Shown here in pieces: positions 35,127 to 45,634 of a stretch of DNA of 64,000 nucleotides; position 1 is the stretch's first letter; each line of letters begins with the position of its first letter. Origin of the DNA: Diphasiastrum complanatum (Eukaryota > Streptophyta > Lycopodiopsida > Lycopodiales > Lycopodiaceae); assembly GCA_029204225.1 (NCBI GenBank), contig CM055103.1, positions 20,586,709 through 20,650,708 of the forward strand. The letters run 5' to 3'. A program made the translations under genes and the position numbers. The notes beneath the pieces were generated by a model. The model did no database searches. It saw only the letters and a list, made by a program, of their open reading frames with translations, and was not told the origin of the DNA.

Positions 35127-35808
35127 TGTTAAAAATTCACAATTCTAGCTTGACTAGTTTTGGTCATATGACTTGTAAATAGTTAGATGGTCATGATGTG
35201 GCTTGTCACACGTGCCAAATAGCATAGGATTCCATTCATAAGGATGTTCTCAAGTAGACCTAAGTGTTAGAACCTTTGGAATGAGTCCAAATTATGCTTA
35301 GATACAAGGGAGAAAAAATAGGAGCTATTTTTGGTAATTTTTGCATTGTTGAGGGATCTCCAAGATTCCAACCCTAACTTGGTAGGGATGAAAGATCCAC
35401 CAAAATTAGCATTAGGGATAGGTTTAGGGCTACTCATACCTGCCCAAAACCGTGATGGATCATGTATATATAGGTGATGATATCTCACCAAAATCAATCA
35501 AGCAATTTCATGTTTTTTCTCTCATAATGGTGCAATTGCTCTCTATGTTCATAATTGTTTGAGTACTTGTGATTACTAATGATTATAGGATTGAATGTAG
35601 GTCTGGTGTACAGTACTCAGACTGTGGGAGGCCGTACTTTCACACGTGTGAAGCCTTCTTCAAGGATTTGGGCCATTTAGTGAGGTTCAAGCATAGATTT
35701 TTGATGGATTTTGATGGTTCAACTTGTGCTAATCTTATGAAATCATAATCTATTGTTTCCCTCATCATTTCAAGTGTTTTAGGATCCTTATTTGCTGTAA
35801 TTTTTACA
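35127..35808 (+). repeat. 5' LTR of young copia
   Basis: It starts TGTTAAAAATTC and ends TAATTTTTACA. A TATA box (TATATATA) lies at 35465-35472. Two CACACGTG motifs occur, near 35206 and in the 14-bp palindrome TTCACACGTGTGAA at 35639-35652. Confidence 0.93.
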
Positions 35809-35820
35809 TGGTATCAGAGC
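35809..35820 (+). promoter_or_regulatory. Primer-binding site of young copia
   Basis: TGGTATCAGAGC abuts the LTR end and is complementary to the 3' end of initiator methionine tRNA. Confidence 0.94.
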
Positions 35821-36619
35821 CTAAAGGCTGAAATGAGCTAAATCCTTGGTTTGCATTCAATTTGATCACAATTTCTGATCTAAATCTTGTGTAGATTGGA
35901 TCTTAGCATCTAGTATTGATTCTAGAACTCAAAGTGAGTCAAATACATTGGAGATTGGTGTTGTGTGACTTCATTTGCAGGTGTTTAGGTGTCTAAAACC
36001 AGAGGCAAAGTTGAATTCAATTCACATTACCAAGATAGCAAGTTTTGCTTGCTCCAAGCATTGATTTCTAAGCGAGTTTTGGAGGTGATTTCATAGAGAA
36101 GGCTTTCTAGCATTCAAGGAGAGGGAAGATCAGAGTTTTGGGGACTCTTCAAGGCTGTTCTAAGGTGTAGTAGGCACCTCCTAAAGTGATTTAGGTTCAG
36201 TCCAACCATTGCTTGACTTATGCACCAAATTAGATCAATTTTTCATCAATTTTGATCATTTTTTGCTTGTGATTGGATAGTAGATTGTGTTGCATCCTCA
36301 TTAAGTTCCATTTAGATCTTTTACAAGTGATTTTGGAAGTATATTAGGTTGCTGAAATTCACTCTTGATCAGATCATTTGGAAGCTTTAATGTTCTTTAT
36401 AGAAAGAGGGGCAATTCTACTAGTATTGTCTACTTCAATCAAGCAAGTGCATTGTTTCTAGTATTCTATGATTTGATTTTGTTAGAGATCATTCTTAGAT
36501 CTTTATAGGAAGTCTATTACTGATCTTTTCAGGTCCCTAAGAAGTGGGATAAGGTAGACCTTCAATCAAATCAATAGAAGTAACCTTCATTTGTGTCAAG
36601 TCCTTGATTAGGAGACTAG

Positions 36620-38485
36620 ATGGCATCTATAAATGCATATTTTTTGGATACTAATGAAAGGCTCAACAAAACTAACTATTCCATATGGAAAGTTAGAATG
36701 GAATCTATCATGATCATGCAAGATCTGATGGAAATTGTCAATGGTAAGGAGGGTGAACCTATTCATCCTCAAGAAAAAGCCAAATACATCAAGAGGTGCA
36801 ATGTTGCACTACATTGCATAAAAATGAATGTTGCAAATGAACTCTTAAGAGAGGTAGGAGATTGCACTTCAGCTCAAGATGCTTGGGAGACTTTGCAAAA
36901 GGTCTATGAATCCAAGAACCAAACTAGAATGTTAGCTTTGAAGAATCAAATCTATAGAAGCTATCAAAAGAAAGGAGAGAGTGCACATACTTTTGTCCTA
37001 AGAGTAAAGGAATTGAACAAAGAGCTAGCCTTTATAGGTGACCCTATCAAGGATGAAGAGCTTGTTCAACTCATATTGAATGGACTAAGCTTTGAATTTG
37101 ACAATTTGGTTCAGGGATATGCAATTATGGGTAAGCTACCCATACTTGAAGAACTCCAAGGCACACTCATGGCCGAGGAATCAAGAAGGAGCCCAATGCA
37201 AGAGAGGATGGATAGGCTTTCCATCCAAGGTGGAGATGACCAAGCTCTCTTCACCAAAGGCAAAGGCAAGTCCAAAGGCAAAGGATCAACATTCAAGAAG
37301 TCTACAAAGCTTGAGGATCAAGAAGGACCCCCAAAGGCATCTCCATCAACCACCAAAGTCAAGAAGGACAAATCAAAGGTGAAGTGTTACTATTGTAGCA
37401 AGATGGGGCATTATGCCTCGGAATGCTTCAAGATGAAGCAAGATCAAAGCCAAGCCAACATGAGCAAAGAGGAGGAGGAGGAGAGTTCACATGAGGACTC
37501 TCTCATGATGTCCATATTTTCTTCAACAAGCTTCAAAGGAGAAGATCCTTGGTGGATTGACTCGGGTGCTAGTTCACACATGACTAGTAAAAGGAAGTTT
37601 TTCTCTTCTCTCTTATCTTATGATGGACCTATAAAGTCTATCTATACAGCAAATGATGAAGCTTGTAAGATTGAAGGAGTTGGTAGCATTCCCCTTTGCT
37701 TAGGATCTTCCAAAAAGATCAACATAGAAGGTGTTTTGTACATTCCTACAATAACAAAGAATCTACTAAGTGTTGGCCAAATGGTAGACAATGGTTTCAA
37801 TGTTGACTTTGCTTCAAATGAATGTTTCATCAAGAAGAAGGGTAAGATAGTGGCTAAGGGCACTAGACTTGGCAAACTTTATAAGCTGGATGCATTTGTG
37901 GATACTAATGTTGTCATGTTGGCCGAGAAGAGCAAGATATCTACCTTTACTTTATGGCACAAAAGACTTGGACATGTCAACTCGGGTTCCATGGAGGCTA
38001 TGATCAAGGAGGAGTATGCTTTAGGCCTACCAAGGTCTATTGGGAAGGAAGACAAGGTTTGTGAAGCTTGTGCCTTATCCAAGGCACATAAGAAGGTGTT
38101 TCCTAACTCCATCACAAAGTCATCTCATCCTCTTGAACTCATACACTCGGATGTGCACATTGCTAGCACCAAATCTAATGGAGGTTCATCCATGTTTTTA
38201 ACCTTCATTGATGACTACTCAAGATATTGTTGGGTGTTCTTACTTTCCTTCAAGTCTCAAGTATTTGATACTTTTGTAAAGTTCAAGTTGTTTGTGGAAA
38301 AGCATCATAATCATAGCATCAAGATTCTTAGAAGTGACAATGGTGGAGAATTCATCTCCAATGAGTTCAAGGCCTTTTGTGAGGAGGAAGGGATCAAGAA
38401 AGAGACTTCTTGTCCTACACTCCTCAACAAAATGGAGTTGCTGAAAGAAGGAATAGAACATTATGTGAATGTTCTAAGGCTTTAA
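36620..38485 (+). CDS. gag-pol: Copia Gag-protease-integrase (5' part of gag-pol)
   Basis: Begins MASINAYFLDTNERLNKTNY. Gag capsid helices come first (YSIWKVRMESIM, VALHCIKMNVANELLREVG), then a zinc knuckle CYYCSKMGHYASEC at about residues 256-269. The aspartic protease WWIDSGASSHM is at about 311-321, followed by the gag_pre-integrase HHCC region (HKRLGHVNSGSM ... CEACALSKAHKK). The integrase core has HSDV, FLTFIDDYSR and RSDNGGEF. The true frame shifts by one base at about 38416, where SCP should run into YTPQQNGVAERRN; the last ~20 residues of this frame are therefore spurious. It encodes the particle protein, maturation protease and DNA-joining enzyme. All catalytic residues seen up to the shift are intact. 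Confidence 0.92.
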   Translation: MASINAYFLDTNERLNKTNYSIWKVRMESIMIMQDLMEIVNGKEGEPIHPQEKAKYIKRCNVALHCIKMNVANELLREVGDCTSAQDAWETLQKVYESKNQTRMLALKNQIYRSYQKKGESAHTFVLRVKELNKELAFIGDPIKDEELVQLILNGLSFEFDNLVQGYAIMGKLPILEELQGTLMAEESRRSPMQERMDRLSIQGGDDQALFTKGKGKSKGKGSTFKKSTKLEDQEGPPKASPSTTKVKKDKSKVKCYYCSKMGHYASECFKMKQDQSQANMSKEEEEESSHEDSLMMSIFSSTSFKGEDPWWIDSGASSHMTSKRKFFSSLLSYDGPIKSIYTANDEACKIEGVGSIPLCLGSSKKINIEGVLYIPTITKNLLSVGQMVDNGFNVDFASNECFIKKKGKIVAKGTRLGKLYKLDAFVDTNVVMLAEKSKISTFTLWHKRLGHVNSGSMEAMIKEEYALGLPRSIGKEDKVCEACALSKAHKKVFPNSITKSSHPLELIHSDVHIASTKSNGGSSMFLTFIDDYSRYCWVFLLSFKSQVFDTFVKFKLFVEKHHNHSIKILRSDNGGEFISNEFKAFCEEEGIKKETSCPTLLNKMELLKEGIEHYVNVLRL

Positions 38486-40587
38486 GATTAGATGCTTGTT
38501 TGCCCAAATCCTTTTGGGGTGAGTCTCTTGTATGTGCAAACTACTTGATGAATAGGGAGTCTTGCAAAGCAATTGAAGGCAAAACTCCTTATGAGATGTT
38601 GTATGGAAAGAAACCCAATCTTAATCACTTGAAAGTTTTTGGGTGTATATGTTATGTGCATGTGCCATTGGAAACAAGAACCAAGGAGGATCCATCTTCC
38701 ACAAGAGGGATCATGCTTGGATATGCAAGCTCAAGCAAGGGCTACAAAGTCTATCTCCCATCCTTGAACAAATTTGTTGTTTCAAGGGATGTCATCTTTG
38801 ATGAACATCATATGCATATGCTTGAAGAAGGCTCAAGTGCTCCAACAATCAAGAAGAAGATGGCCGAGGAGCAAGATCTTGGTTTTGAGGAGGAGCTCAT
38901 GGAGGAGCAAGCACCAAACCCACCTATCACACCAAGGAGATCTTCAAGGGCAAAAGTGGAGCCATCAAGGCTCACATATCAAGGCAAAGGACAGCAAGTT
39001 GAGGGTATATCATCCACTTCTTATGCTTTATCTAGTTTTGAAGAACCGTCTAATGTTGAAGATGCATTGAACTCCAAAGAATGGTATAAAGCTATGTTGG
39101 ATGAGTATGATGCCTTGATTGAGAATGAAACTTGGTTGCTTGTTGAGAGACCTCAAAGGAATGTAATAGGATGCAAGTGGGTCTTCAAGCTTAAGTTGAA
39201 TGCAAATGGGAGTGTTAACAAACATAAAGCAAGATTAGTTGCAAAAGGTTATGCTCAAGAGAGAGGGATAGACTATGAGGAAACTTTTGCACCCGTGGCC
39301 AAGATGGTCACAATAAGACTAATCATTGCACTTGCATCACATTTTGGATGGATTCTATGTCAAATGGATGTCTCTAATGCTTTCTTGAATGGTTTTTTGG
39401 AAGAGGATATCTATATGGAGCAGCCACAAGGGTTCATCAAGCATGGAATGGAGAACAAAGTATGCCATCTCCAAAGAAGCATCTATGGCTTGAAGCAAGC
39501 CTCGAGATCTTGGAATTCAAGACTACATTGCTATCTTATTTCACTTTCTTTTGTTCAAAGTGAATATGATCCCACTCTTTACATTAAGTTTGATGATGTT
39601 GGTATTGTACTTTTACTCATTTATGTAGATGACATCATCATTAGTGGAAATAGTGTTGATGGTATTGAAAAAATCAAGATAGATCTATTCTTAGAGTTCA
39701 AGATGGTAGATCTAGGGTGTCTTCACTTCATCTTAGGCATAGAAGTACTTAGAGGGTCTGATTTTATCTTTATAAGTCAAGTAAACTATGCTCAAAGTCT
39801 TTTGAAGAAGTTTAAGATGGAAGTATGCAAAAGTGTTGACACACCAATGGAGCAAGATGTAAAAGTGCCAAATGAAGATGATGAAAGATCCTTCATGGAC
39901 ATCACTTTGTTTAGGCAACTTATAGGTTCCTTAATGTGGATCATTATAACTAGACCAGATCTTAGTTTTAGTGTATGTAGGTTGAGCCAATCCATGCAAA
40001 AGCCATTGAATATCCATTGGAAAAAGGCTAAGAGGATTCTAAGATACATCTCAGGTACATTGGATTTTGGGATTCTATATAGAGGAGATGTGATTAACCT
40101 TCATGCATTTAGTGATTCAGATTTTGCAGGGAACAAGAGGGATAGGAAATCAACAAGTGCCTATTCAACTTTCATAGGAGAAGGTGTGGTTTCATGGCTT
40201 TCAAAAAAGCAAGAAACTATATCTCTATCTTCAACCGAGGCCGAGTACAAAGCTTTAACAACCACTACAAAGGAGGTACTTTGGATCAAGAGATTATTGG
40301 TGGAACTAAAGATCATGGATTCAGAGGAGGCACCAGTCATCTACAATGACAATATATCAGCCCAACACCTTGCATCTAACCCAATCTTCCATGCAAGATC
40401 TAAGCACATTGAGATATGCCATCACTTTGTGAGAGAAATGGTGCAAGCCAAGGAGATTTCTTTGGAGCATGTTCCAAGCAATGAATGTGTAGCTGATCTA
40501 CTTACTAAACCACTTCAAAAGACACCTTTTATGAAGTTCAGATCATCACTTGGAGTGATTAGTAAAGCAATGATTGAACCAAGCTAG
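38416..40587 (+). CDS. gag-pol: Copia integrase end, RT and RNase H (3' part of gag-pol)
   Basis: The frame continues after a single-base indel. It carries the third integrase acid (QQNGVAERRNRT), KTPYEMLYGKKPN, the RT start (CKWVFKLK, HKARLVAKGYAQ, CQMDVSNAFLNGF), the RT active site YVDDIIISG near 39622 and LHFILGIEV. RNase H follows with AFSDSDFAGNKRDRKSTSAY, SLSSTEAEYKAL, NDNISAQHLASNP, ARSKHIEICHHFVRE and DLLTKPL. The stop at 40585-40587 is followed by the polypurine tract. Apart from the indel the protein looks fully functional. Confidence 0.93.
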   Translation, partial: YTPQQNGVAERRNRTLCECSKALRLDACLPKSFWGESLVCANYLMNRESCKAIEGKTPYEMLYGKKPNLNHLKVFGCICYVHVPLETRTKEDPSSTRGIMLGYASSSKGYKVYLPSLNKFVVSRDVIFDEHHMHMLEEGSSAPTIKKKMAEEQDLGFEEELMEEQAPNPPITPRRSSRAKVEPSRLTYQGKGQQVEGISSTSYALSSFEEPSNVEDALNSKEWYKAMLDEYDALIENETWLLVERPQRNVIGCKWVFKLKLNANGSVNKHKARLVAKGYAQERGIDYEETFAPVAKMVTIRLIIALASHFGWILCQMDVSNAFLNGFLEEDIYMEQPQGFIKHGMENKVCHLQRSIYGLKQASRSWNSRLHCYLISLSFVQSEYDPTLYIKFDDVGIVLLLIYVDDIIISGNSVDGIEKIKIDLFLEFKMVDLGCLHFILGIEVLRGSDFIFISQVNYAQSLLKKFKMEVCKSVDTPMEQDVKVPNEDDERSFMDITLFRQLIGSLMWIIITRPDLSFSVCRLSQSMQKPLNIHWKKAKRILRYISGTLDFGILYRGDVINLHAFSDSDFAGNKRDRKSTSAYSTFIGEGVVSWLSKKQETISLSSTEAEYKALTTTTKEVLWIKRLLVELKIMDSEEAPVIYNDNISAQHLASNPIFHARSKHIEICHHFVREMVQAKEISLEHVPSNECVADLLTKPLQKTPFMKFRSSLGVISKAMIEPS

Positions 40588-40590
40588 ATA

Positions 40591-40601
40591 GTGAGGAGGA
40601 G
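40591..40601 (+). promoter_or_regulatory. Polypurine tract of young copia
   Basis: GTGAGGAGGAG directly precedes the 3' LTR start and would prime plus-strand synthesis. Confidence 0.85.
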
Positions 40602-41283
40602 TATTAAAAATTCACAATTCTAGCTTGACTAGTTTTGGTCATATGACTTGTAAATAGTTAGATGGTCATGATGTGGCTTGTCACACGTGCCAAATAGCAT
40701 AGGATTCCATTCATAAGGATGTTCTCAAGTAGACCTAAGTGTTAGAACCTTTGGAATGAGTCCAAATTATGCTTAGATACAAGGGAGAAAAAATAGGAGC
40801 TATTTTTGGTAATTTTTGCATTGTTGAGGGATCTCCAAGATTCCAACCCTAACTTGGTAGGGATGAAAGATCCACCAAAATTAGCATTAGGGATAGGTTT
40901 AGGGCTACTCATACCTGCCCAAAACCGTGATGGATCATGTATATATAGGTGATGATATCTCACCAAAATCAATCAAGCAATTTCATGTTTTTTCTCTCAT
41001 AATGGTGCAATTGCTCTCTATGTTCATAATTGTTTGAGTACTTGTGATTACTAATGATTATAGGATTGAATGTAGGTCTGGTGTACAGTACTCAGACTGT
41101 GGGAGGCCGTACTTTCACACGTGTGAAGCCTTCTTCAAGGATTTGGGCCATTTAGTGAGGTTCAAGCATAGATTTTTGATGGATTTTGATGGTTCAACTT
41201 GTGCTAATCTTATGAAATCATAATCTATTGTTTCCCTCATCATTTCAAGTGTTTTAGGATCCTTATTTGCTGTAATTTTTACA
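40602..41283 (+). repeat. 3' LTR of young copia
   Basis: 682 bp, starting TATTAAAAATTC (TG in the 5' copy) and otherwise indistinguishable by eye from the 5' LTR. The CACGTG palindrome is at 41114-41127. Confidence 0.93.
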
Positions 41284-41382
41284 TGGTATCAGAGCCTAAA
41301 GGCTGAAATGAGCTAAATCCTTGGTTTGCATTCAATTTGATCACAATTTTTGATCTAAATCTTGTGTAGATTGGATCTTAGC
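41284..41382 (+). mobile_element. Extra PBS and leader fragment after the 3' LTR
   Basis: The 99 bp after the 3' LTR repeat the PBS and the start of the internal leader (35809-35907) with one difference. A normal insertion would have host DNA here. This is the remnant of a second, tandemly arranged internal region, LTR-internal-LTR-(internal), truncated at 41382. Confidence 0.9.
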
Positions 41383-41393
41383 TCAATATCCAA

Positions 41394-41810
41394 TTGTTCA
41401 AATTGGATCTTACTGAGATGCAAAACTGGTACCAGCAGGCAGAGCCATTCTTCAAGGCAATTGAGTTCCAGATCCCTGTCTTGACGGGATATCAAAGCCC
41501 GTACCTGATACATATGATGTATGCCAATTATAATGCTACGGCAAGATCGTGCCAACTCATAGTTCCCCCTGTCAAGAACTATGTTTATAAGATATCATTT
41601 GCGACGGCCGACTTGCAACCCTTTGGGTTCCCTCTCAGACCAAATGTTGTCACAAGGACGCTCCAGAAAATTGAGCAGACAGCCTACTTCAAATACGTAG
41701 ATCCCTCCATGGACAAATGGAAGAATAAGGACGGGTACCGCGTGGAGGCAATCAATGATCAGCAGCTGCAAGCGGCATGTGCATACTTAACCAAGTGCAC
41801 ACAATGACCA
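41394..41810 (+). CDS. Unidentified ORF, probably TE-derived
   Basis: This 137-residue frame (MFKLDLTEMQNWYQQAEPFF ...) is followed by a stop. In the next frame RVPMSLFHIMADSRLHVQNI and IHECLKNKQPLIVQGIS look like a continuation to about 41965. Residue usage looks protein-like (aromatic-rich, IPVLTGYQSPYLI, VVTRTLQKIE). I do not recognise a family. It lies between the truncated copia leader and the second old copia copy, so a captured or unrelated TE ORF is likely. Confidence 0.4.
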
Positions 41811-42109
41811 CGAACCAAGTTGCAGAGGGTACCCATGTCCTTGTTCCACATAATGGCAGATTCACGACTGCATGTCCAAAATATTTATGATTGGGCACAG
41901 TTTGCTTCGAACTGCATTCATGAGTGTCTTAAGAACAAGCAGCCACTAATCGTACAGGGTATCTCATGACAGATATCACACTCCAACAAGTACAGAACAT
42001 GCCAAAGCCTCAACAACACCTGCAGATTGTGGACAAGGCACGGGACATCCCAATCGAGTCCAAACAATCCAAGCTTCACGCTCACGGGCTACTTCGCCAT
42101 TGGGGCTCC

Positions 42110-42650
42110 AACCCAAAAGAGTCATCGAATTCTATTCGATGGCAATACATGTCGAATGATCGAGAAAACAACAAACAAATTGTTAACAGTTGGAAATAGA
42201 GAAGAATGTATCATCTAAACATGAGGAGCCTGTACGACATGAGCAAAAAAGACATAGTCACAAGTTTGAAGATATCCAGACCCAATACTGAGTTCTGCGA
42301 AGCTTGTCAGAAAGGCAAACAACATCAGAATCCATTCACACATGAGGAAAAAAGAGCTAAAGAAGTTCTTGAGCTCATCCACTCAGATGTTTGTGGACCG
42401 ATGAAAATTGATTCACTCTTAGGATTGAGGTATTTCTTGACGTTCATTGATGACTACAATCGGATGACAACGATCTATTACCTAAAGAAAAAATCTGAGG
42501 TGTTTGACTCTTTCAAGAAGTTCATGGCATTCGCAGAAAGACACACCTCAAAGAAGATTCAGATCATCAGATCTGATAATGGAGGTGAGTACAAGAGCAC
42601 AACATTTTCTAGATTCTGCCAAGAATAGGGGATAAAGCATCAATACACTC
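42110..42650 (+). pseudogene. Old copia copy 2: pre-integrase and integrase
   Basis: A second copy of the same family as the element at 3.8-9.6 kb. RILFDGNTCRMIEKTTNKLL at about 42110-42170 is the segment between protease and integrase. Then come MYHLNMRSLYDMSKKDIVTS, CEACQKGK, HSDVCGPM, FLTFIDDYNRM and RSDNGGEYKS. It ends with a stop in SRFCQE and is interrupted at 42656 by a gag-only element on the opposite strand; it resumes at 46295. Confidence 0.85.
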
Positions 42651-42655
42651 CTGCG

Positions 42656-43310
42656 TGTGAAAAATACAGATCCTAAGTGGATCTAAACTCCAAGATCATT
42701 GGCTTGAATGCTTGCACTCCAAACTACATAAGCTAGGAATTGGCAACACATTCTATGCTACCTAGAATGCAAAGAACTTGATCAAAAAGCATTTATCACA
42801 AATGGAAACTTCCATAAACATCAAGTGCGGCCCAAAATAGCATTATACAGTCCATAATACATCAGCCTATCACTTTTGGAAAGCACCTAAGATCATACAC
42901 AATAGCTTGAAGACAATACACACAACAATGCTCTCAATGGAGGAAGAAACAATGACAATGATCTATTGATCTCAATGAAGCATACAAAAGGTTTCTCCAA
43001 CCTGTTCTCCACGACTTCCCTACTATTTATGGATGAGGAAGATGACTCTCTCTCCTCTCTCTAGAAGGTACTTGACCCTAGATATTCCCTATATAGGAAA
43101 AATAGCTAAAAATGGCTTATATGACCAAAATACATCAAAATGGTCTCATTTTGAAGGGTATGAAGTTTGACACTTCATCATACTGAAAAAATACAGTAAA
43201 TAAAAACATTGTGGCCTGGTTCACACGTGCAAAACTCCAGAACCAAAACTATTTACAATTTTAGCCAATTTAGGCCTCAAACTAGCTAGGAAATGTTGAC
43301 AATTTTCACA
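42656..43310 (-). repeat. 3' LTR of gag-only element 2
   Basis: On the plus strand it starts TGTGAAAAATAC and ends TTTTCACA; on the minus strand the polypurine tract GAAGAGGGAG (43320-43311) precedes it. The palindrome here is mutated (TTCACACGTGCAAA, 43220-43233). Confidence 0.93.
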
Positions 43311-43633
43311 CTCCCTCTTCAACATTGGATGCTAGTTTCAACATAGTCTTTGAGCACATTCCAAGATTAGATCTATGCATTAAATATAGGTCCTTTCCCA
43401 ATGGTTTGGTGAAGATATCAGCCACACACTCCTTTGAAGAGACATGTTGAAGCTCCACCTCTTTGGCAATGACTTGATCTCTCACAAAATGGTGAGCAAT
43501 CTCAATGTGCTTGCTCCTTGCATGAAAAACAGGATTGCTTGCCAAGCTTTGGGCTGAAAGGTTATCACAAAGTATGATTGGAGTCTTCTCTGGTTCCAGC
43601 AAGTGAAGATCCAATAACATCCTCTTGATGTAA
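43306..43633 (-). pseudogene. RNase H C-terminus fused to gag
   Basis: Beginning right after the gag junction (about 43634) the minus strand reads IKRMLLDLHLLEPEKTP, then CDNLSAQSLASNPVFHARSK, HIEIAHHFVRD, DIFTKPLGK and SKTMLKLASNVEEGV. This is the last third of copia RNase H. It is one frame off gag, so it is not translated as a fusion. It marks the 3' breakpoint of the pol deletion and ends at the polypurine tract. Confidence 0.88.
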
Positions 43634-44462
43634 GATTTCCTTGCCTCTCTCCTTGCTCTCTTTTCTTCTTATAACATTCATTTGCAAAATGACCTTTTAT
43701 CCCACAATAAAAGCACTTGAACTTTGACTTATTGTTCTTAGTAGAAGAGGAAGAGGAAGAGTGATCATCATGATCAAAGTTACCACCTTTGGACCATTTC
43801 CCTTTGCCTTTACCTTTGCCCTTGAATTTGCCTTTTGTGAAGAAAGCCTCTTCACCTCCACCTTGCAAGGATGCACCATCAAGCTTTGATTGCAACCTAT
43901 GTTCTTCAGCCAATAAGATTTCTTGCAAGTCAACCACACTTGGCAAGACTCTTTGAATGGCAAAACTTTGCACAAGGTTAGCATGTTCATTTAGCAAACC
44001 ATTCAACATAACTTGGACTATTTCACCATCTTTTATGTTCTCATCAATGCATGCTAAATCATCACTTAGGGACTTAACTCTCAAGATAAATGCATGAGCA
44101 CTTTCACCCTCTCTTTGCCTACTAGAAAATATTTGTCTCCTTAGAGTCAATACCCTAGATGTGGACTTTGATTCAAAGAGCTTCTTTAAGGCATTCCATG
44201 CCTCACTTGCACTTTGACACTTTCCAACTTCCTTGAGAAGTTCATTTGTAACATTCATTTTAATGATATGAAGAGCCCTTTTGGCCTTCTTATCAAACCT
44301 TTGTTGCTCTTGAAGTGTGAGAGGTCTCTCTTCAATTTCTGCAACTATGTCCATGAGTTCATTCAACTCAAGTAAGGACTCCATCCTCACTTTCCAAGTA
44401 GAGTAGTTTGATGAACTCAACCTTTCACTAGACTCTAGCATGATCCCACCATTGGAAGCCAT
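43482..44462 (-). CDS. gag: Gag protein of gag-only element 2
   Basis: This 326-residue frame begins MASNGGIMLESSERLSSSNY. About 276 residues are genuine Gag: YSTWKVRMESLLELNEL, IIKMNVTNELLKEVGKC, FILRVKSLSDDLACIDENIK and MLNGLLNEHANLVQSFAIQ. A basic KGKGKGKGK stretch and a complete zinc knuckle CFYCGIKGHFANEC follow. The last 50 residues are out-of-frame RNase H sequence created by the pol deletion. Gag would form particles and bind RNA, and it is uninterrupted, consistent with a recently active element. It is clearly related to the Gag at 7945-8652, but the LTRs belong to a different subfamily. Confidence 0.9.
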   Translation of the reverse strand: MASNGGIMLESSERLSSSNYSTWKVRMESLLELNELMDIVAEIEERPLTLQEQQRFDKKAKRALHIIKMNVTNELLKEVGKCQSASEAWNALKKLFESKSTSRVLTLRRQIFSSRQREGESAHAFILRVKSLSDDLACIDENIKDGEIVQVMLNGLLNEHANLVQSFAIQRVLPSVVDLQEILLAEEHRLQSKLDGASLQGGGEEAFFTKGKFKGKGKGKGKWSKGGNFDHDDHSSSSSSTKNNKSKFKCFYCGIKGHFANECYKKKREQGERQGNLTSRGCYWIFTCWNQRRLQSYFVITFQPKAWQAILFFMQGASTLRLLTIL

Positions 44463-45622
44463 GATTCTAATGTTTCTTCAACTTTTAGGTTCTGTCCTAA
44501 AGCACTTAGCACTCACTTTTCTCTCAACAAATGATAGATAAAGAGATCTATGAAGATTTAGGACCCTAAAACACTTCTATCTTGAACCTAGATGGTTTCC
44601 AAGCATAGAAAGGAAGATTGAAACACATGCAACACTTTGCACACACTAAGAATGGATTACAAAATCAAACCAACCTGAACACACTCTTGCTTAAGCTCTC
44701 AAACTTTCCAGCAAGTGACCAAATCAAGTTATGGTGTGAAGAGTTACTTGCATTCTTAGAAAATACCCAAAACTAGGATGCCAAGATTACCTAGTAATGA
44801 ACAAACTTGATCAACATATGATCAACACACTAAGATATTGATTCAACCTGTAAAACCACATGTAAACCACACTTCTAAAAGTTTATAAACTCCAGCAAGT
44901 GATAAATACAAGATTTAGAGGTGAATGAATGAGCACACTTAGTGAATCACAAGACTAGCTTCACTATCTTGTCAAATCTTGGTGTTTAGATGTAGATCTA
45001 AGATCACTTCACATGAGAATGTTCCTCAACCTGTTAAGAACCTGAAAACACACTTGCATAATGGTTAACACCTTCCAGCAAATGCTCCAATCAAATTACA
45101 TAAGGAGAGTTACTTACATGCTCAACAAAGTACACCAAAATTTATGCCAAAATTGATGACAATCTTTACAATATGCTCTTCACAATGGAGCTTACAATAT
45201 GTTCACCCAAAAAAGGGGATCTTTCATCCAAATGGGAGCTTTGCTCAGCCTTTAGGAGAATTACAACTCACTCAAAAGAGCATTTGTCATCCACTTAAGG
45301 AGAAGTTTCATCCACTTAAGGAGAGTGTTCATCCAAGAATGGAGATTGTCAACAATAGGATTGAAAAGAACATTGTTAGTATTGAATATGCACAAGCCTC
45401 ACAATCACAAATGATTAGGTGTTATGATCTGATCCAAAATAGTTTCTTTTCAGCCTCTGATCTTCAATAGACCTGAAATATGCTTTTGATCCACAAGTTC
45501 AACTCACAAAACAAAGGTTAGTAAGATTTGATCAACAAAGCAATGCAAAATCATGCTAGAACTTGATCAAACATCCAAATATCACCAAAAATGGAATACT
45601 TACTGTAAATAGAAGCCAACCA

Positions 45623-45634
45623 GCTCTGATACCA
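45623..45634 (-). promoter_or_regulatory. Primer-binding site of gag-only element 2
   Basis: GCTCTGATACCA on the plus strand is the reverse complement of TGGTATCAGAGC, immediately inside the 5' LTR of this minus-strand element. Confidence 0.94.

Larger units (their letters stand above)
35127..41283 (+). mobile_element. Young, nearly intact Ty1/copia retrotransposon
   Basis: A 6,157-bp element with two 682-bp LTRs that look identical by eye except for the second base (TG versus TA). It has an initiator-Met-type PBS, a leader of about 800 bp, a gag-pol frame interrupted by one single-base indel, and a polypurine tract. Near-identical LTRs mean very recent insertion. It sits in the integrase of gypsy G3. 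No target-site duplication can be checked, because the 3' LTR is followed by another 99 bp of the element's own leader. Confidence 0.93.

Noticed and set aside
35267-35497. 76-residue minus-strand ORF repeated at 40742-40972
   Set aside because: It is an antisense frame inside the two copies of the copia LTR, which explains its exact duplication.
37111-38461. Several 60-78-residue minus-strand ORFs
   Set aside because: They are antisense shadows of the copia gag-pol frame.
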